DNA of 64,000 bases from Paenibacillus sp. MSJ-34 (GTDB lineage: Bacteria > Bacillota > Bacilli > Paenibacillales > Paenibacillaceae). The stretch is from assembly GCF_018918005.1 (NCBI RefSeq), contig NZ_JAHLPR010000008.1, forward strand, positions 1 to 64,000, written 5' to 3'. This document shows, one piece after another, positions 52,635 through 64,000 of this stretch. The notes under the pieces were generated by a model. The model was not told the DNA's origin. It saw nothing but the letters and a program-made list of their open reading frames with translations, and ran no database searches. The translations under genes and the position numbers were made by a program. Every line of letters starts with the position of its first letter. Position 1 is the first letter of the stretch.

Positions 52635-53417
52635 ATGGCAACGAAATTTGTTATTGATGGGCTAAAGTCTACCATCGAAGGAAAAGAAATTTTGAAAGGC
52701 ATCAACCTGGAAATGAATGGCGGAGAAATCCATGCCATCATGGGACCGAACGGAACGGGGAAAAGTACACTCGCTTCCGCGCTTATGGGGCATCCAAAAT
52801 ATGAAGTGACCGAAGGTTCCGTTACATTGGACGGAGAAGATGTGCTGGAAATGGAAGTAGACGAACGCGCGCGCGCAGGTTTGTTCCTCGCCATGCAATA
52901 TCCGAGCGAAATTGCCGGCGTGACCAACTCCGACTTTTTGCGCAGCGCAATCAATGCCCGCCGCGGCGAAGGCAACGAAATTTCATTGATCAAGTTCATT
53001 CGCCAAATGGAAGGCAAAATGAAAGAGCTCGAAATGAATCCGGAATTCGCGCACCGTTACTTAAATGAAGGCTTCTCCGGCGGGGAGAAAAAACGGAACG
53101 AAATTTTGCAAATGATGATGCTTGAGCCGAAAATCGTAATTTTGGACGAAATCGACTCCGGTTTGGATATCGACGCTTTGAAAATCGTGGCGAGCGGCGT
53201 CAACGCAATGCGTCAAGAAGACCGCGGCTTTTTGATTATTACGCACTACCAGCGTTTGTTAAACTACATTAAACCGGACTTCGTGCATGTCATGATGCAA
53301 GGACGCATCGTCAAATCCGGCGGTCCGGAACTGGCGGAACGTCTCGAGAACGAAGGCTACGACTGGGTGAAAGAAGAACTCGGCATCGTTGACGAAACCG
53401 TGGGCCAAGAAGCCTAA
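52635..53417 (+). CDS. sufC: Fe-S cluster assembly ATPase SufC
   Basis: A 260-residue ABC-type ATPase of the SufBCD scaffold. Walker A is GPNGTGKST, the signature is [12 protein letters not shown], Walker B is [14 protein letters not shown] and the switch His is in [12 protein letters not shown]. It lacks membrane partners, as expected for this cytoplasmic complex. It is first in sufCDSUB, 24 bases before sufD, with GGAGGGAG before the ATG. Confidence 0.97.
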   Translation: MATKFVIDGLKSTIEGKEILKGINLEMNGGEIHAIMGPNGTGKSTLASALMGHPKYEVTEGSVTLDGEDVLEMEVDERARAGLFLAMQYPSEIAGVTNSDFLRSAINARRGEGNEISLIKFIRQMEGKMKELEMNPEFAHRYLNEGFSGGEKKRNEILQMMMLEPKIVILDEIDSGLDIDALKIVASGVNAMRQEDRGFLIITHYQRLLNYIKPDFVHVMMQGRIVKSGGPELAERLENEGYDWVKEELGIVDETVGQEA

Positions 53418-53440
53418 CACCGGAGGAGGGATGAGGAAAC

Positions 53441-56386
<2,946 letters not shown>

Positions 56387-56480
56387 ATGTGGACTTACGG
56401 GGAAGCCTCGCCTAACGATGGCGAACGAACGCTTTCGAGGCGGAGACGCCCCTTTACCAAACTTTTAGGAGGGATTCGAA

Positions 56481-57878
56481 ATGGCGAAGAAAATGCCTGA
56501 ACTGGAAGAGTATAAATACGGCTTTCGCGACGAACATAAGGCTGTCTTCCAAACCGGAAAAGGTTTGACTCCGGAAATCGTCAAAGAGATTTCGCGGATT
56601 AAAGGCGAACCGGAATGGATGCTGGACTTCCGTTTGAAATCGTTGGCCCAATTCCAAAAAATGCCGGTACCTCGTTGGGGAGGCAATTTGGACGACTTGG
56701 ACTTCGACGACATTCAATATTATGTAAGACCGTCCGAGAAACAAGGGAAAACATGGGAAGAAGTTCCTGCGGAAATTAAAGAAACGTTCGACAAATTGGG
56801 GATTCCGGAAGCGGAACAGAAATTTCTGGCCGGCGTTTCGGCGCAATACGAGTCGGAAGTCGTGTATCACAGCATGCAGAAAGATCTGGAAGAGCAAGGC
56901 GTTATTTTCATGGATACCGATACCGCTTTGAAGGAACATCCGGAAATTTTCAGGGAGCATTTCGGTTCGGTCGTTCCGCCGACGGATAACAAATTCGCTG
57001 CGCTGAACAGTGCGGTTTGGTCGGGCGGAAGCTTTATTTACGTGCCGAAAGGCGTCAAATGCGAAATTCCGCTGCAAGCTTATTTTCGCATCAATTCCGA
57101 GAACATGGGCCAATTCGAGCGCACGCTCATTATCGCCGATGAAGACAGCTTCGTACATTACGTTGAAGGTTGTACGGCGCCGATCTACAGTACGAATTCC
57201 TTGCACAGCGCGGTTGTCGAAATTATCTGTAAGAAAAACGCCCGCGTTCGCTATACGACGATTCAGAACTGGGCGCCGAACATTTACAATCTCGTGACGA
57301 AGCGCGCCGTCGCCGAAGAAAATGCGACAATGGAGTGGGTCGACGGCAACATCGGCTCCAAGCTGACGATGAAATATCCGGCCGTTATCCTGAAAGGACG
57401 CGGCGCGAAAGGGATGGTATTGTCCATCGCCGTTGCGGGCAAAGGACAGCATCAAGACGCGGGCGCGAAGATTCATCATTTGGCTCCGGATACGACGTCG
57501 ACGATCGTTTCCAAATCGATCAGCAAGCATGGCGGCAAAGTAACGTATCGCGGGCTGGCGACATTCGGGCGCAATTCCGAAGGTTCCAAAGCGAACGTCA
57601 AATGCGACACGCTCATTTTGGATAACGAATCTACTTCGGACACGATTCCGTACAACGAAATCATGAACGACAACATTACGCTCGAGCATGAAGCGACCGT
57701 ATCGAAAGTATCCGAGGATCAATTGTTCTACTTGATGAGCCGCGGCTTAACCGAAGCGGAAGCGACGCAAATGATCGTCATGGGCTTTATCGAGCCGTTC
57801 ACGAAAGAGCTGCCGATGGAATACGCGGTTGAGATGAACCGGTTGATCAAGTTCGAGATGGAAGGAAGTATCGGATAA
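56481..57878 (+). CDS. sufB: Fe-S cluster assembly protein SufB
   Basis: A 465-residue scaffold component with the highly conserved blocks [54 protein letters not shown] and [20 protein letters not shown]. The invariant Cys and His residues used in cluster binding are present. It closes the operon, 94 bases after sufU; that gap holds an imperfect stem-loop with GCCTCG/CGAGGC arms that may modulate stoichiometry. AGGAGG precedes the ATG. Confidence 0.97.
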   Translation: MAKKMPELEEYKYGFRDEHKAVFQTGKGLTPEIVKEISRIKGEPEWMLDFRLKSLAQFQKMPVPRWGGNLDDLDFDDIQYYVRPSEKQGKTWEEVPAEIKETFDKLGIPEAEQKFLAGVSAQYESEVVYHSMQKDLEEQGVIFMDTDTALKEHPEIFREHFGSVVPPTDNKFAALNSAVWSGGSFIYVPKGVKCEIPLQAYFRINSENMGQFERTLIIADEDSFVHYVEGCTAPIYSTNSLHSAVVEIICKKNARVRYTTIQNWAPNIYNLVTKRAVAEENATMEWVDGNIGSKLTMKYPAVILKGRGAKGMVLSIAVAGKGQHQDAGAKIHHLAPDTTSTIVSKSISKHGGKVTYRGLATFGRNSEGSKANVKCDTLILDNESTSDTIPYNEIMNDNITLEHEATVSKVSEDQLFYLMSRGLTEAEATQMIVMGFIEPFTKELPMEYAVEMNRLIKFEMEGSIG

Positions 57879-57960
57879 GCCTTATTCCAGAATGGTTTTC
57901 CGCTCTTACAAAAAGGCACGTGCCGAATTTGTGCCGATTCAGATTTTTTCTTTTCGTATA

Positions 57961-57998
57961 GGAGGCGAACTTTTAAAGTTCGTCTTCTTATTTTTTTG
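57961..57998 (+). terminator. terminator of the suf operon
   Basis: CGAACTTT and AAAGTTCG form a near-perfect palindromic stem, extended by weaker pairs, in 57961-57986. It is followed by TCTTCTTATTTTTTT. It lies about 85 bases after sufB. Confidence 0.8.
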
Positions 57999-58164
57999 CG
58001 CTATACCGAGTCTGTGTCAGAAGTTGTCACTATTGTTGATGGCCAAGTAGCGGATGCTACAGCAAAGCCTGGTAAATGCATCTTTTTTCTCGTTTCGATG
58101 GCGAGTGGGATGATTTAGGGCGGAATTCCTGCATAATGAGTCAATTTCAAAATACCGCTTGCGG
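57999..58164. other. gap after the suf terminator
   Basis: A plus-strand frame without a ribosome binding site is open through this stretch up to a TAG at about 58117. Its translation has no recognisable domain, so I treat it as non-coding. Nothing else is seen before repeat A copy 3. Confidence 0.35.
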
Positions 58165-58470
58165 CCGACGACTCATCGTAGCGCTAACGAAACGCATACA
58201 CGCTAATCGCCTGTAAATTACCTTGTTGTTCTTTGTAATGAAACGGAAACACGCTAATGAGGGAAAAAATGCGATAAAACCGCCGATTTCCTATGAATAA
58301 CGATACGTATATTCGTTAAATTGGGAACGTCTTCATTTTGAGCCCAATAAGGTTTGCCAGTTTCGTTAGCGCCAATAAGGAGCGTAGGTCCGCACGGATC
58401 ACCTAGGGAGGTAGACCCTTCAATATGCGCAATAACCAACGGTGGCGAATGATGAAATTAACTCTAATCG
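58165..58470 (-). repeat. dispersed repeat family A, inverted diverged copy
   Basis: Read on the minus strand, this segment follows the order of the 24.1-24.7 kb units: a GTTAATTTCATCATTCGCC-like start, TTGCGCATA, GGACCTACGCTCCTTATTGG, CTAACGAAACTGGCAA, GGCTCAAAATGAAGACGT, ATAGGAAATCGGCGGTTTTA, CCTCATTAGCGTGT, and two GTTTC(G/A)TTA motifs. It is more diverged from the tandem pair than they are from each other. Confidence 0.8.
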
Positions 58471-58619
58471 CACGCTTTATGACTCATTTCCTGTTTAGTT
58501 GGGCAAATACATGCATGTTCGCAGGAATTGGTATTCGGTGAGTTGCCGGCCAATCACGTATGATTACTTTCATGAAATCGAATTCGCAGCCTATTTCGAG
58601 GAAACGCCGGTGGATTTGA

Positions 58620-58769
58620 GCCCTAATTCGTAAATGTGTACGATAAATCATACACAATGACCGCACTGATCCAATCCGTCGATTTTGTTCGAAATTTCAT
58701 ACACAAACCGTGATATTTGAACCTTAATCCACCCTAATCCGTCTAAATGTAAACGAAAAATCATTTTCG
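58620..58769. repeat. degenerate repeat pair with palindromic cores
   Basis: CCCTAATTCGTAAATGTGTA followed by ATAAATCATACACAA (about 58622-58659) is echoed at about 58731-58769 by CCCTAATCCGTCTAAATGTA and AAAAATCATTTTCG. Both end in a short dyad (TGTGTA/TACACA in the first; CGAAAA/TTTTCG in the second). The family is unknown. The rest of 58470-58911 shows no gene. Confidence 0.4.
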
Positions 58770-58911
58770 TTTTCTGTTCCGTTCTCTCACGTCAAAACGG
58801 TCCGCAATAAATCGATACCCTCGCTCCGGCCGCTGAACATACCTCGTCGGTATCGCCGCAGATCGTGGTTCCGCATATCCTATCGTCCCTCGCTCGCTGC
58901 TACAAGAATAA

Positions 58912-58941
58912 AACGTTCCTGAGCTTCCGCTCAGGAACGTT
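58912..58941 (-). terminator. terminator of the HD-GYP gene
   Basis: A perfect 13-bp stem, AACGTTCCTGAGC (58912-58924) with GCTCAGGAACGTT (58929-58941), loop TTCC, immediately after the stop codon on the minus strand. It is followed there by TTTATTCTTG. Confidence 0.92.
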
Positions 58942-58942
58942 C

Positions 58943-59992
58943 CTATAAATAAATATCTTTAATAACCAAATCCCTTTCCGTCGACAGGTCGATGAAACGG
59001 TCGTCGATTTGGATCAGCGGACGGAAAAAATCGTCTTTGTTGGTCATAATGATTTTGCCGACATCTCCGGTTTGGAGCACCACTTTCTTTCCAATGAAAT
59101 TCGGGATCATATGCGCAATAAACGTATGCGTCGCGGTCGGATCCAGTTCCGTGAAGCTAAGCCGATGCAATTCATGCAGTACGGTCAGCAAATCCCGCTG
59201 GGCCTGCGAATTTCTGGCGGAAATCATCGTGCTGTATTCGTTGGCGATGGCGACGATTTTGGCATAGGGGTGGATTTTGTCGCCCGGCATCCCAAACGGA
59301 TATCCCGACGCGTTCGCCCGCTCGTGATGCTGGAGGGCGGCCGTGGCGATCGAATATTGATACAGCGAGTTGCGGATCAGCTCGTAGCCGTAAATGGTAT
59401 GTTTGGCAACCTCTTCCGCTTCTTCCTTCGTCAACGCTTCCGTTTTGTTCAATATATCCGAATCGATGCGGCATTTGCCGATATCGTGCAGGAAACCGGC
59501 ATTGCCTATGATTAAGGCTTCTTCCTCTTTATAACCTGTCCAAACGGCGATATAATAAGATAGCATACCGACCTCGATGGAGTGCTGGTACGTATAATCG
59601 TCTTTATTATTCAACATGAGCAGCAAATTGACGACATCGCTCTGCTGTTTAATATGTTGGGTGAGCGGTGTAACCATTTCCTGTACCGCTTTTTTGTCGA
59701 TCGTGCCGCTTCTGGCGGTTTCGTGGAATATTTCGCCGTAGCCTTCCACCGCTTGGTCATAATACGGTTTAATTCTGTGGAACGCTTCTTGGGACAATTC
59801 GTCGAATTCCGTCAGAAACGATTCTTTGGATCTGGGCTCAATATCGACATATTCGATCTGATGGTTGTACAGCTTGGAAATATCTTGTTCGTTCAAGCAC
59901 GTTCCTTTGGATAATACATGAAGTCCATAGGAATTGAAAATGTCCGTTAGTACTATGTCTCCTACGGAGAGTTCGGATACATGTATTTTCAA
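58943..59992 (-). CDS. HD-GYP domain protein, predicted c-di-GMP phosphodiesterase
   Basis: A 349-residue cytoplasmic protein. An N-terminal domain of about 120 residues, typical of Firmicutes HD-GYP proteins (VSELSVGDIVLTDIFN), precedes the HD-GYP domain. The metal and signature motifs are present: QHSIEVGMLS, HDIGK (169-173), KHTIYGYELI, HHER (222-225) and SGYP. A C-terminal tail of about 60 residues (VLQTGDVGKIIMTN) resembles a small beta module also present in the second HD-GYP protein of this window. It probably degrades c-di-GMP. It is single, with its own terminator. Confidence 0.93.
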   Translation of the reverse strand: MKIHVSELSVGDIVLTDIFNSYGLHVLSKGTCLNEQDISKLYNHQIEYVDIEPRSKESFLTEFDELSQEAFHRIKPYYDQAVEGYGEIFHETARSGTIDKKAVQEMVTPLTQHIKQQSDVVNLLLMLNNKDDYTYQHSIEVGMLSYYIAVWTGYKEEEALIIGNAGFLHDIGKCRIDSDILNKTEALTKEEAEEVAKHTIYGYELIRNSLYQYSIATAALQHHERANASGYPFGMPGDKIHPYAKIVAIANEYSTMISARNSQAQRDLLTVLHELHRLSFTELDPTATHTFIAHMIPNFIGKKVVLQTGDVGKIIMTNKDDFFRPLIQIDDRFIDLSTERDLVIKDIYL

Positions 59993-60350
59993 CTAGGACG
60001 CCACCTTTTTTATGCCATATTTTTCTTGCTATAATGATATCAACTAAATTATGCTCTTACAATAAGGTTTCGACAGATTCATATGATTTGCGAAAATAGG
60101 ACTAAGACCTAAGTATCGGAACAGGGCCGGTATATCGCCGGCATCGATGATAACGGGTTCCAAAGGCCTATGCGGCATGCGGATCCGGTTGCATCGCCAT
60201 CTTAAGGTTGTACTGAAACGATCTATGACGCCGTATATATGAGAGAGACGACTATCGGGGTCCTTCGCGGACGAGCGGCCGCATTTAAGCGATGAAAGCC
60301 GTCGCGAATCTTGATCGAATCCGGCAGGTAAACACGCGAGGGGAGACGCT
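59993..60350. other. intergenic region before yunD
   Basis: The 358 bases separate the divergent HD-GYP and YunD-like genes. Frames on either strand lack ribosome binding sites. GGGCCGGTATATCGCCGGC near 60125 could form a small hairpin. I see no clear promoter for yunD and no known riboswitch. Confidence 0.4.
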
Positions 60351-61817
60351 ATGAGTGACCAACAAATTTTGACGATACTGCATACGAACGACATTCACAG
60401 CCACTTCGAGCAAATGGCCAAAATCGCCACGTTCGTGCGTCGGGAACGGCAAGGGAAAACCGGGGAGGAGACGCTGCTGCTCGATATCGGCGATCATATG
60501 GATCGGATGCGCGTCGAAACGGAAGGAACCGGCGGTCTGGCGAACGTCGAGGTGCTGAACGCAACGGGCTACGAAGCGGTCGTACTCGGCAACAACGAAG
60601 GGTTGACCTATACGCCGCAGCAGTTGGCCCAAGCCTATGCCGATCCCATCTCGTTCCAAATTATCGGCAGCAATATGGTACGCTCCGGCGATGGGAAGAG
60701 ACCGGCTTGGTTGAAACCCTATGCCATCATCGGCAAAGGAGAAATGTCGATCGGCTTGATCGGAGTGACAGCCGCTTTCTCCGATTTCTACCGTTTGATC
60801 GATTGGCATGTGACCGATCCTTTGGCGGCTGTAGCGGAATGCGTGACTCGATTGCGCGGACAGGTCGATTTCATCGTCGTTATGTCCCATCTGGGCATTA
60901 AACATGACCGCATGATGGCAGAGCAAATTCCAGGCATCGACTTGATTCTGGGAGGTCATACGCATCATTTGTTTGACAAGGCCGAACGGATCGGACAAAC
61001 CTATGTTTGCGCTGCCGGCAAATTCGGACATCATGTGGGCAAAGTCGTGATCGAATTCGATCGGCTTTCAAGGCGATGCCGCGTTCTTGAAGCCGGCTGC
61101 GTTCCGGTTGACGATCTGCCGCCGCATGAGGGGATCGAGTCGTTAATAAGGGGTCGCAAGACGGAAGCGGAACGAAATTTAAACGAGACGGTGGCCGAAT
61201 TGGCTTGCGATCTTTCGGCGAAAACGGACGAAGAATCGTCTTTGGGCAACTTGCTTGCCGCCGCCCTGCGCAAATGGACGAAAGCGGACCTCGGACTGGT
61301 CAACGCGGGACAATTTACTGCGCCGCTGGCTGCGGGCCCCGTAACGAGGGGAATGCTGCATCGCATTTGCCCTTCGCCGATCAACCCGTGCCGCATAACG
61401 TTAACGGGCGCGGGACTGCTTCGCGCGCTGGAGGAAGCGCTGCTGCCCGAGTTCACGCAACTGGAAATTCGCGGATTCGGCTTCCGCGGCAAGACGCTCG
61501 GCACATTATGCATAGACGGGATGGAAATTATGTTTAACCCAAACAACTTCCCGTATGATAAAATTGTACAGGTTACCGTCAACGGGGAACCGCTTGACGC
61601 CGAACGAACCTATAACGTCGGAACGATCGACATGTTCACGTTCGGCATCGGCTATCAGACGTTGAAGGAAGGTGCGGACGTGCAATATTATTTGCCGGAA
61701 TTCATTCGCGACCTTGTCAGAATGGAATTGCAGGACGGCGATCAAGTGCGCCGAAGCCTTCAACGCCGTTGGCATCGAAGCGGAGCAGAAGAACACGATA
61801 GGCGAAACGATGAATGA
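60351..61817 (+). CDS. yunD: YunD-like metallophosphoesterase / 5'-nucleotidase family protein
   Basis: A 488-residue protein with an N-terminal calcineurin-like phosphoesterase (HTNDIHSHFEQ, LLDIGDHMD, LGNNEG, VMSHLG, GGHTHHLF) and a C-terminal 5'-nucleotidase domain (SSLGNLLAAALRKW; GLVNAGQFTAPLAAG). The usual GNHE is GNNE, which I believe is normal for the YunD subgroup. Unlike secreted UshA-type enzymes it has no signal peptide, so it acts in the cytoplasm; the substrate is uncertain. GAGGGGAG precedes the ATG. It is followed by uppP after 45 bases. Confidence 0.9.
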   Translation: MSDQQILTILHTNDIHSHFEQMAKIATFVRRERQGKTGEETLLLDIGDHMDRMRVETEGTGGLANVEVLNATGYEAVVLGNNEGLTYTPQQLAQAYADPISFQIIGSNMVRSGDGKRPAWLKPYAIIGKGEMSIGLIGVTAAFSDFYRLIDWHVTDPLAAVAECVTRLRGQVDFIVVMSHLGIKHDRMMAEQIPGIDLILGGHTHHLFDKAERIGQTYVCAAGKFGHHVGKVVIEFDRLSRRCRVLEAGCVPVDDLPPHEGIESLIRGRKTEAERNLNETVAELACDLSAKTDEESSLGNLLAAALRKWTKADLGLVNAGQFTAPLAAGPVTRGMLHRICPSPINPCRITLTGAGLLRALEEALLPEFTQLEIRGFGFRGKTLGTLCIDGMEIMFNPNNFPYDKIVQVTVNGEPLDAERTYNVGTIDMFTFGIGYQTLKEGADVQYYLPEFIRDLVRMELQDGDQVRRSLQRRWHRSGAEEHDRRNDE

Positions 61818-61862
61818 GGGCTTTCTATTTTACCTCTTATAGCGGAAGGGGCATGATGCGGT

Positions 61863-62693
61863 ATGAATTCCATACTCATATCAATCATTTTGGGCATCGT
61901 GGAAGGCTTGACGGAATTTATCCCTGTCTCGTCGACAGGGCATATGATTTTGGCATCGGAATTAATGGGCATTAACGACCAGGACGCATTGCATAAATCG
62001 TTTGAAGTCATTATTCAGCTTGGGGCCATTTTGGCCATTGCCGTCGTTTACAGGCAGCGGATTATGAATATGCTCGGCATTTACCGCACGGAATCGCGGA
62101 AATTGAACGAACCGCCGAAGAAGACGCTGAATTTGCTGCATGTCGCTCTTGGGATTGCGCCGGCATTAATCGTCGCTTTTTTCGCCAAAGATTATATTAA
62201 AAGCTTGTTCAGCGCCAAGACGGTGCTTCTCGCCCTGGCGGCCGGAGGGGTGTTCATGTTGTTCGCCGAACTTATGTCGCGCAGCAAAGTGAGAACGACG
62301 GCGCATGATATGGACGGCATTACATACAAGCAAGCGGCCATCGTCGGTTTATATCAATGTATTTCCGTCTTGTGGCCCGGCTTCTCCCGTTCGGGCGCGA
62401 CGATTTCCGGGGGAATGTTAAGCGGTCTTAGCTATCGAGCGGCCGCGGATTTCTCCTTCTTGATCGCCATTCCGATTATGTGCGCCGCCACAGGCTATGA
62501 ACTGCTGAGCAGCTACAAAGCTATTTTATCGGGCGACCTTGGCTTTTTCATCGTCGGCTTCATCGTTTCATTCGTCGTCGCCTATATCGTGGTTGTCGCA
62601 TTTTTAAAATATATTCAAAAAATTCAGCTTCGGCATTTTGCGTATTATCGTTTTCTGATCGCCGCATTATTTTGGTTTTTCGTGATGCGTTAA
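61863..62693 (+). CDS. uppP: undecaprenyl-diphosphatase UppP (BacA family)
   Basis: A 276-residue membrane enzyme that removes a phosphate from undecaprenyl diphosphate and recycles the lipid carrier for wall synthesis; extra copies confer bacitracin resistance. The two active-site motifs are present: GIVEGLTEFIPVSSTGHM near the N terminus, and LWPGFSRSGATISGGM near residue 175. Seven or eight helices are visible. The length is normal. It lies between yunD and an HD-GYP gene on the same strand. Confidence 0.95.
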   Translation: MNSILISIILGIVEGLTEFIPVSSTGHMILASELMGINDQDALHKSFEVIIQLGAILAIAVVYRQRIMNMLGIYRTESRKLNEPPKKTLNLLHVALGIAPALIVAFFAKDYIKSLFSAKTVLLALAAGGVFMLFAELMSRSKVRTTAHDMDGITYKQAAIVGLYQCISVLWPGFSRSGATISGGMLSGLSYRAAADFSFLIAIPIMCAATGYELLSSYKAILSGDLGFFIVGFIVSFVVAYIVVVAFLKYIQKIQLRHFAYYRFLIAALFWFFVMR

Positions 62694-62787
62694 AATTTGG
62701 CAAACATGCCAATACTAAAAGGGACGGAATTTCTGCCCCTTGCCGATTGCTAAGAAATATTCACGGAGCGGAACAGGGGTTTTGTCA

Positions 62788-63876
62788 TTGCGTTTGTTAT
62801 CCATTCATGCTTGCAAGCCCGGCATAAGGCTTGCCAAAAAAATAATCAACGATGAAGGACTTGTATTGCTGGCGGAGAACGCCGAATTGACCGCTTCGAT
62901 TTTGAAGCGGCTGGAGCGTCTAGGAATCGATTTCGTGTATATCGCAGACCCGATGACAGAGGATGTCGTCGTTCCCGAACTATTGTCGGAAACAACGAGG
63001 CGAGCGGCGATGCTTGAAATACGATCCCAATTTCGCAGGTTAATGGAGCAGCCCGTGCAGAAGCACAAACAGGCTTTCTCCTATCCGCAATTGGGCAAGC
63101 AATTTCGCAAAGTGCTGGGATCGGTCATTGACGATTTGAGCGCCCACGAAGATGCGATGATTATGCTTACGGAAATCAACTCGACCGATCATTATTTATT
63201 TCGTCATTCCTTGAACGTATGCATGTATGCGACGCTGTTAGGCATCGCTAACGGGTATTCGCGCGATGAGCTAATGACGCTCGGACTCGGTGCGCTGCTG
63301 CACGATATCGGCAAGACGCAAATATCCGATGACATCTTGCTTAAGCCCGGACCGCTGACGGAGTCGGAATTTGCGGAGATGAAACGGCATACCGTCTTAG
63401 GTTTCCAAATGTTGAAGGACGAGCCCAATATTCCGTTGTTGTCCGCCCATTGCGCGTTTCAACATCATGAACGGATTAACGGAAGCGGGTATCCGCGCGG
63501 ACTGCAGGGGGACGCGATCGATGAATACGCCAAATGGATCGGCGTAGTCGATTCATACGATGCCATGACATGTCATCGCGTGTACAGGCAAGCCCGTCTT
63601 CCGCATCAGGCGATGGAAATATTGTATACCGGTTCGGGAACATTGTACGAGCAGCGCATGCTGGAAACGTTTCGGGACAAGGTAGCCATCTACCCGCTAG
63701 GAATCGACGTGCGGCTAAACACGGGGGAGAAGGGCGTCGTTGTACGGATTCATCCGAGCAACCCGCAGCGTCCGGTCGTCCGCGTGCTGCAGTCGCCCGA
63801 CAATACCGTGCTCTCGGCTCCTTACGAGATCGATCTGTCCACCCGCCTGAATTTGATCATTACGGAAGTGGGTTAG
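62788..63876 (+). CDS. HD-GYP domain protein, predicted c-di-GMP phosphodiesterase
   Basis: A 362-residue protein homologous to the one at 58943-59992. The N-terminal domain (MRLLSIHACKPGIRLAKKI) is followed by an HD-GYP domain with RHSLNVCMYA, HDIGK (172-176), KRHTVLGFQML, HHER (226-229) and SGYPRG. The C-terminal beta module (RLNTGEKGVVVRIHPSNPQRP) closes the protein. TTG at 62788 follows AGGGG by about eight bases; a longer frame from 62740 has no such site. All catalytic residues are visible. A terminator follows. Confidence 0.92.
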   Translation: MRLLSIHACKPGIRLAKKIINDEGLVLLAENAELTASILKRLERLGIDFVYIADPMTEDVVVPELLSETTRRAAMLEIRSQFRRLMEQPVQKHKQAFSYPQLGKQFRKVLGSVIDDLSAHEDAMIMLTEINSTDHYLFRHSLNVCMYATLLGIANGYSRDELMTLGLGALLHDIGKTQISDDILLKPGPLTESEFAEMKRHTVLGFQMLKDEPNIPLLSAHCAFQHHERINGSGYPRGLQGDAIDEYAKWIGVVDSYDAMTCHRVYRQARLPHQAMEILYTGSGTLYEQRMLETFRDKVAIYPLGIDVRLNTGEKGVVVRIHPSNPQRPVVRVLQSPDNTVLSAPYEIDLSTRLNLIITEVG

Positions 63877-63918
63877 ATCGACGTTGCATGCTTCGATCGG
63901 CACAAGTCGTTTCGCATG

Positions 63919-63945
63919 AAACCTGGCAACGCGCCAGGTTTTTTT
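63919..63945 (+). terminator. terminator of the second HD-GYP gene
   Basis: A perfect 9-bp stem, AAACCTGGC (63919-63927) with GCCAGGTTT (63933-63941), loop AACGC, continuing into a T run. Confidence 0.93.
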
Positions 63946-64000
63946 CGAGTTTCATCGATGGATAGCCAAGCCGCGGAACGAACATCGACCGTAGGGAGCA

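Noticed and set aside
57984-58117. plus-strand frame after the suf terminator
   Set aside because: No start with a ribosome binding site and no domain; it begins in the terminator T-tract.
58254-58439. minus-strand frame in the 58 kb gap
   Set aside because: It lies within the inverted copy of repeat family A and has no ribosome binding site.
60044-60394. 116-codon minus-strand frame before yunD
   Set aside because: It overlaps the yunD start and its ribosome binding site and has no coding features.

Overview
The window comes from a spore-forming, low-GC-lineage Gram-positive of the Paenibacillaceae type. The evidence is a SpoVR/YhbH sporulation pair, a sufCDSUB iron-sulfur operon in Firmicutes order, YunC and YunD homologues, an Fnr regulator with its FeS cysteines at the C terminus (the Bacillus arrangement), an SLH-anchored glycosidase, several copper-amine-oxidase-like 'stalk' domain proteins, a YesM/YesN sensor pair and many TTG/GTG starts behind strong GGAGG ribosome binding sites. 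The species cannot be named from this sequence alone. No rRNA, tRNA, CRISPR array, prophage or transposase was recognised.

Layout. 0-3.5 kb: a structured leader, two tandem secreted stalk-domain proteins, a convergent orphan beta-rich protein and a poor intergenic stretch with a decayed membrane ORF. 3.5-11.7 kb: a 2422-residue surface enzyme joining GH3, GH30, five CBM6 modules and three SLH repeats, followed by a third stalk protein on the other strand. 11.8-23.8 kb: a SARP/STAND regulator, then an operon of a BlaI-type repressor, an M56 membrane protease, two lipoproteins, an ABC ATPase and two unusual permeases, the last fused to an extracytoplasmic domain. Three GACAAnTGT operator-like sites precede the operon, and a small sigma-like ORF cut off by a dispersed repeat ends it. 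23.8-24.9 kb: dispersed and tandem intergenic repeats. 24.9-33.7 kb: an Lrp regulator divergent from a TauE/DUF1634 exporter pair, then a sugar ABC transporter (binding protein and two permeases) divergent from a YesM/YesN two-component system. 33.8-42.5 kb: a small hypothetical protein, a sirtuin, a MarR-MFS operon, SbcDC and a coiled-coil protein. 42.5-46.8 kb: a HEPT/MNT toxin-antitoxin pair, SpoVR, YhbH and Fnr. 47-52.5 kb: small membrane proteins, a PAS-GGDEF-EAL protein, YunC, MtnA and a DUF1802 protein. 52.6-57.9 kb: sufCDSUB. 57.9-64 kb: a repeat-rich gap, an HD-GYP protein, YunD, UppP and a second HD-GYP protein.

Functional threads. (i) The BlaI/M56/lipoprotein/ABC block looks like a self-contained sense-and-export module. 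Its protease lacks the penicillin-binding sensor of BlaR1, so what it senses is unknown; this is the best candidate for an undescribed system here. (ii) The GH3-GH30 protein couples endo-type and exo-type glucan hydrolysis on one cell-wall-anchored chain. (iii) Three predicted c-di-GMP phosphodiesterases lie within about 16 kb. (iv) Repeat families link the 24 kb, 35 kb and 58 kb gaps, and one copy appears to have truncated a gene.

Everything here is read by eye from the sequence and from family knowledge; no database search was run.
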